The position numbers and the translations under genes were made by a program. The notes beneath the pieces were generated by a model that saw only the letters and a list, made by a program, of their open reading frames with translations, was not told the origin of the DNA and made no database searches. Shown one piece after another: positions 5,423 to 8,314 of a stretch of DNA of 8,314 nucleotides (positions are counted from its first letter, which is position 1; every line of letters begins with the position of its first letter). This stretch comes from Gemmatimonadota bacterium (GTDB lineage Bacteria > Gemmatimonadota > Gemmatimonadetes > Gemmatimonadales > GWC2-71-9). The stretch spans positions 4,504 through 12,817 of the forward strand of contig QHTY01000008.1 in assembly GCA_003220985.1 (NCBI GenBank). The letters run 5' to 3'.

Positions 5423-8013
5423 GCGAGCTGGCGGCCGATGCTGTCGTAGGTAAAGCCGAGCCGGCCCAGTTTGACGGGATCGTACAGATTCCGTCCGTCC
5501 ACGATCAGCGGCCGGTTCAGGAGGCTCTTGATGCGGGCGAAGTCGGGGTTGCGGTACTCGAGCCACTCCGTGACGATCGCGAGGGCATCGGCGCCGTTCA
5601 GCGCATCGTAGGCATGTTCGGCATACTGAACGCGACTGCCGAGCTGGCGCGCCGCGGATTTCATCGCGGCGGGGTCGTGCACCTGCACCCTGGCGCCGGC
5701 GCAGAGCAGCGCTTCGATCAGCACGAGCGCCGGGCTTTCGCGCACGTCATCCGTCTCGGCTTTGAAGGCGAGGCCCCACACGGTGATCGTCCGCTGGTCC
5801 AGATCACCCAGATGGCGGTGCAGCTTCTCGAAGAGCACCCGTTTCTGCGCTTCGTTCGCCTTTTCGACCGCATCGAGAATGTCGACCGGCACGCCGCGCT
5901 CAGTCGCAGTCCGAACCAGTGCCTTGACGTCCTTGGGAAAACACGATCCACCGTATCCGGGACCCGGAAACAGAAACGCCGGTCCGATGCGACGGTCGCT
6001 GCCCATGCCGCGGCGGACATGCGTCACGTTCGCGCCCACCGCTTCGCACAGGCGCGCGATCTGATTCATGAATGAAATCCGTGTCGCGAGCATCGCGTTG
6101 GCGGCGTACTTGGTCATCTCCGCGGACGGAATGTCCATGACGATGAGCGGATTGCCGGTGCGGACGAAGGGAGCGTACAGCTCCTCGATGACCTTCGCGG
6201 CTTCGTCCGAATCCACGCCCACAACCACGCGGTCGGGCTTCATGAAGTCTTCGACCGCCGCGCCTTCCTTGAGAAACTCGGGATTCGAGCACACGTGGAA
6301 CGGCTTCCGGGCCCGCGCCGCGATTTCCGCGCGAACCTTTTCCGCCGTTCCCACGGGCACCGTGCTCTTGGTGATCACGACCTTGGGCTCGTTCATATGG
6401 TCGCCGATCGTGCGCGCGACAGCGACCACGTGTTGCAGATCGGCGGAGCCATCTTCGTCCGGGGGCGTGCCCACGGCGATAAACACGATTTCCGACCGCT
6501 CGACGGCTTCCCCGACGTTCGTCGTAAACGTCAGGCGGCCGTCGCGCTGATTGCGCACGACCATCGGCTCGAGCCCCGGCTCGTAGATGGGGAGCTTATT
6601 CTGCTTGAGCGAGCCGATCTTGGCGGCGTCGACGTCGGCGCAGATCACCTCGTTGCCCGTCTCCGCGAGGCAGGCGCCCACCACGAGGCCCACGTACCGC
6701 TCTCCCTTGCGCTCACGCGCCAGCACGTGGCGCGTGTCCACCGTCGCCCGCGCGTGTCGCTTCACGGACTGATAATCCACGGCATCGTGATCGGTGACGA
6801 TCATGACGCAGTCCGCGGCGCGCAGTGTTTCGGGCGTGAGCGCCACCGAGCTCAGCGAGATGCCTTCTTCCTTCAACATCGGCACATGGGGATCGTGGTA
6901 CGACACCTGCGCGCCGCGCTGGTGCAGCAGCCGGATCACGTCGAGCGCCGGGCTCTCGCGGATGTCGTCGATGTTCTTCTTGTACGCAACGCCGAGCAGC
7001 AGCACGCGACTGCCGCGCACGGCTTTGCCCTGCTCGTTGAGCGCGTCCACCACCTTGGCGACCCAGAATACGGGCATTTCCGCGTTGAGCTCGCCGGCCA
7101 GCTCGATGAAGCGCGTCTTGTAGTTCAGCGTGCGCATCTTCCAGGCGAGGTAGTGTGGGTCGAGCGGGATGCAGTGGCCACCCACGCCCGGACCCGGCGT
7201 GAATTTCATGAACCCGAACGGCTTCGTAGCGGCGGCTTCGATCACCTCCCAGACATCCACGCCGAGCTTGTCGCACACGATCGCCATTTCATTGACGAGC
7301 CCGATGTTGACGCTGCGGAAGGTATTCTCGAGGATCTTCACGAGCTCGGCCGCTTCCGGCGAAGAAACCGGGATCAGCGTATCGATCGCCGGTTGATACA
7401 GCGCCATCGCCACCTTCAAGCAGTTGGCCGTAATGCCACCCACGACCTTGGGAGTGTTGCGGGTATTGAAGCGTTCGTTGCCCGGATCGACGCGCTCCGG
7501 CGAAAACGCGAGGAAGAAGTCTGCGCCGACTTTCAGGCCCGTCAATTCGAGCGCCGGCAGGACCAGTTCGCGCGTGGTGCCGGGATAGGTCGTCGACTCG
7601 AGCACGACCAGCTGTCCCTTGCGCAGGGCGCGCTTCACCGATTCGGTCGCGGCGAGCACATAGCTCACATCGGGGTCTTTGGTCTTGGACAGCGGCGTCG
7701 GCACGCTGATCGAGATGACGTCCGGCTCTTTGAGCCGCGTCAGATCGGCCGTGGCCGAAAACTTCTTGGCGTGAACGGCATCCGCGACGGTCGCCGCGGG
7801 GACATCCTGAATATGCGAGCGGCCTGCGTTGAGGGAGTCGACGACGCGGGTGTTCACGTCGACGCCGAGCACGCGGTAACCGGCGCGGACCAGCTCCATC
7901 GCGAGCGGGAGTCCGACGTAGCCGAGACCGACGACGCCAAAGACCGCGGTCCGGTCCTTTCCCTTCGCGAGCAGGGCCTCGACCATCGTGGGGGCTGCGG
8001 CTGTCGCCGTCAT
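5407..8013 (-). CDS. wbpA-ugd: Fused nucleotide-sugar dehydrogenases: WbpA-type UDP-HexNAc 6-dehydrogenase joined to Ugd-type UDP-glucose 6-dehydrogenase
   Basis: One uninterrupted 868-residue frame holds two complete-looking members of the same NAD-dependent family. Module 1 (about 1-430) has VVGLGYVGLP (27-36, GxGxxG), LAFSPERVDPGN (168-179), PGPGVGGHCIPLDP (273-286) with catalytic Cys281, and GVAYKKNIDDIRESPAL (341-357). This is the pattern of WbpA/TviB-like UDP-N-acetylhexosamine 6-dehydrogenases. Module 2 (about 440-868) has EPGLEPMV (478-485), CSNPEFLKEG (575-584), K635 and N639, GPGYGGSCFPKD (684-695) with Cys691 and Asp695, and GLAFKAETDDVRESPA (747-762). The K-N-C-D spacing matches characterised UDP-glucose dehydrogenases, which make UDP-glucuronate. 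At the join module 2 lacks its normal first nine or so residues: beta strand 1 and the first glycines are replaced by LARERKGER before YVGLVVG. NAD binding by module 2 is therefore doubtful. Most likely two adjacent genes were joined by a deletion, natural or artefactual. The start ATG overlaps the upstream stop (ATGA) and has GGAG five bases upstream. Confidence 0.88.
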   Translation of the reverse strand: MTATAAAPTMVEALLAKGKDRTAVFGVVGLGYVGLPLAMELVRAGYRVLGVDVNTRVVDSLNAGRSHIQDVPAATVADAVHAKKFSATADLTRLKEPDVISISVPTPLSKTKDPDVSYVLAATESVKRALRKGQLVVLESTTYPGTTRELVLPALELTGLKVGADFFLAFSPERVDPGNERFNTRNTPKVVGGITANCLKVAMALYQPAIDTLIPVSSPEAAELVKILENTFRSVNIGLVNEMAIVCDKLGVDVWEVIEAAATKPFGFMKFTPGPGVGGHCIPLDPHYLAWKMRTLNYKTRFIELAGELNAEMPVFWVAKVVDALNEQGKAVRGSRVLLLGVAYKKNIDDIRESPALDVIRLLHQRGAQVSYHDPHVPMLKEEGISLSSVALTPETLRAADCVMIVTDHDAVDYQSVKRHARATVDTRHVLARERKGERYVGLVVGACLAETGNEVICADVDAAKIGSLKQNKLPIYEPGLEPMVVRNQRDGRLTFTTNVGEAVERSEIVFIAVGTPPDEDGSADLQHVVAVARTIGDHMNEPKVVITKSTVPVGTAEKVRAEIAARARKPFHVCSNPEFLKEGAAVEDFMKPDRVVVGVDSDEAAKVIEELYAPFVRTGNPLIVMDIPSAEMTKYAANAMLATRISFMNQIARLCEAVGANVTHVRRGMGSDRRIGPAFLFPGPGYGGSCFPKDVKALVRTATERGVPVDILDAVEKANEAQKRVLFEKLHRHLGDLDQRTITVWGLAFKAETDDVRESPALVLIEALLCAGARVQVHDPAAMKSAARQLGSRVQYAEHAYDALNGADALAIVTEWLEYRNPDFARIKSLLNRPLIVDGRNLYDPVKLGRLGFTYDSIGRQLACASS
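6690..6726 (-). other. Join between the WbpA and Ugd modules
   Basis: The last recognisable WbpA residues are VDTRHVL (425-431); relatives continue for about ten residues to a stop. The first recognisable Ugd residues are YVGLVVGACL (440-449), which in a normal Ugd follow a start Met, a hydrophobic strand and G-x-G. None of the three minus-strand frames across the join encodes the missing strand and glycines. One other frame does contain a TGA just after the codons for VL. This is consistent with loss of a short segment containing the original stop, spacer and start. Confidence 0.7.
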
Positions 8014-8314
8014 GGTGTCTCCGGAGCGCCACCGCGGGCCAAGGAGCGCGAGGCGGCCTCGAGCACGCGGACCACGCGTACGCCGTCTTCCGCGCTCGCC
8101 CGCGGCGCCTCACGACCCTGGGCGGCCCGAACGAAATGCGCCAGCTCGGCGGCGAGCGGCTCCACGGCGGGGATACGGGGAATGAAGATATCACCCTCCC
8201 GAATGGCCAGGCTCTCGCCGAACGAGCGGTACTCCGGGGGGCGGTCCACGCCCTTGTCGTAGATCCGCAGCTTTTCGCGCGGCTCCATGTCGTCAAATAC
8301 CACCATTTTCTTGG
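8010..8314 (-). CDS. Gfo/Idh/MocA-family oxidoreductase, carboxyl-terminal part (cut by window edge)
   Basis: About 101 residues of the carboxyl-terminal end are visible, open to the right edge and ending at TGA (8012-8010). The sequence KKMVVFDDMEPREKLRIYDK (the first 20 or so residues), then a GVDRPPEY segment, a strand ending in DIFIPRIPAVEPL and a final helix AEDGVRVVRVLEAASRSL are characteristic of the C-terminal substrate domain of Gfo/Idh/MocA dehydrogenases. In polysaccharide loci with WbpA-like enzymes this family usually supplies the 3-dehydrogenase (WlbA/WbpB type) that oxidises UDP-GlcNAc-uronate at C3. That role is inferred from the adjacent WbpA module; the NAD-binding domain lies outside the window. 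The start of the fused dehydrogenase overlaps its stop by 4 bases (ATGA). Confidence 0.85.
   Translation of the reverse strand, partial: KKMVVFDDMEPREKLRIYDKGVDRPPEYRSFGESLAIREGDIFIPRIPAVEPLAAELAHFVRAAQGREAPRASAEDGVRVVRVLEAASRSLARGGAPETP
8019..8022 (-). promoter_or_regulatory. Ribosome binding site of the fused dehydrogenase
   Basis: The minus strand reads GGAG, then ACACC, then ATG at 8013. The spacing of 5 bases is suitable, and the site supports this ATG as the start of the first dehydrogenase module. Confidence 0.6.

Noticed and set aside
4595..6075. Two consecutive plus-strand frames (262 and 231 codons) opposite the decarboxylase and the Ugd module
   Set aside because: Both mirror the codon phase of conserved minus-strand genes and encode nothing recognisable.
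6295..8262. A 655-codon open frame on the plus strand, opposite the fused dehydrogenase
   Set aside because: It is antisense to a frame with unmistakable family motifs. Its composition (many His, Arg and Asp residues) is that expected from the reverse complement of GC-rich codons, and it shows no recognisable domain or start context.
1..8314. Search for tRNA or rRNA genes, CRISPR arrays, insertion sequences, attachment sites, riboswitches and rho-independent terminators
   Set aside because: The window is filled by protein genes with almost no intergenic space. I saw no regularly spaced repeats, no terminal inverted repeats with a transposase, and no GC hairpin followed by a T run.

Overview
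All recognisable genes in this window lie on the minus strand and read from the right edge to the left edge. They form one gapless chain: neighbours overlap by 1 to 38 bases or are separated by at most 7, and I see no internal terminator or promoter-sized gap. The DNA is GC-rich. BamD implies a diderm bacterium. The SecA amino terminus carries insertions and a WDMVPYDVQL-type segment that I associate with the Bacteroidota/Gemmatimonadota (FCB) side of the tree. Together with the composition this makes Gemmatimonadota, or a relative known mainly from metagenomes, my best guess, but this is not proven.

Right part (about 3486-8314): a nucleotide-sugar module. It holds the end of a Gfo/Idh/MocA oxidoreductase; one 868-residue frame that joins a WbpA-type UDP-HexNAc 6-dehydrogenase to a Ugd-type UDP-glucose 6-dehydrogenase; a UDP-glucuronate decarboxylase (UDP-xylose synthase); and a UDP-glucuronate 4-epimerase. 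By family these would make UDP-GlcNAc-uronic acid and its 3-keto form on one branch, and UDP-glucuronate, UDP-xylose and UDP-galacturonate on the other. All are precursors for a surface polysaccharide or glycan.

Middle part (about 1848-3523): two TPR proteins without a recognised specific function. The first is soluble-looking with a polylysine tail; the second has a signal peptide and may be a lipoprotein.

Left part (1-1851): housekeeping genes for the envelope and NAD synthesis: bamD (outer membrane protein assembly lipoprotein), nadD (nicotinate-nucleotide adenylyltransferase, frameshifted here) and the start of secA (preprotein translocase ATPase).

The most notable observation is three short apparent losses of conserved sequence in otherwise well-preserved genes. 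(a) In nadD roughly a dozen codons after the PSYT motif are missing and the frame is broken. (b) In bamD about 8 residues of a TPR hairpin are missing, in frame. (c) At the wbpA/ugd junction, the end of the first gene, its stop, and the first nine or so residues of Ugd (the beta strand and first part of the NAD-binding glycine loop) are gone, creating the giant fused frame. Similar estimated sizes (about 25-45 bases each) in one 8-kb stretch suggest a common cause, with assembly or consensus error first to exclude. I found no RNA gene, CRISPR array, mobile element or clear novel system.
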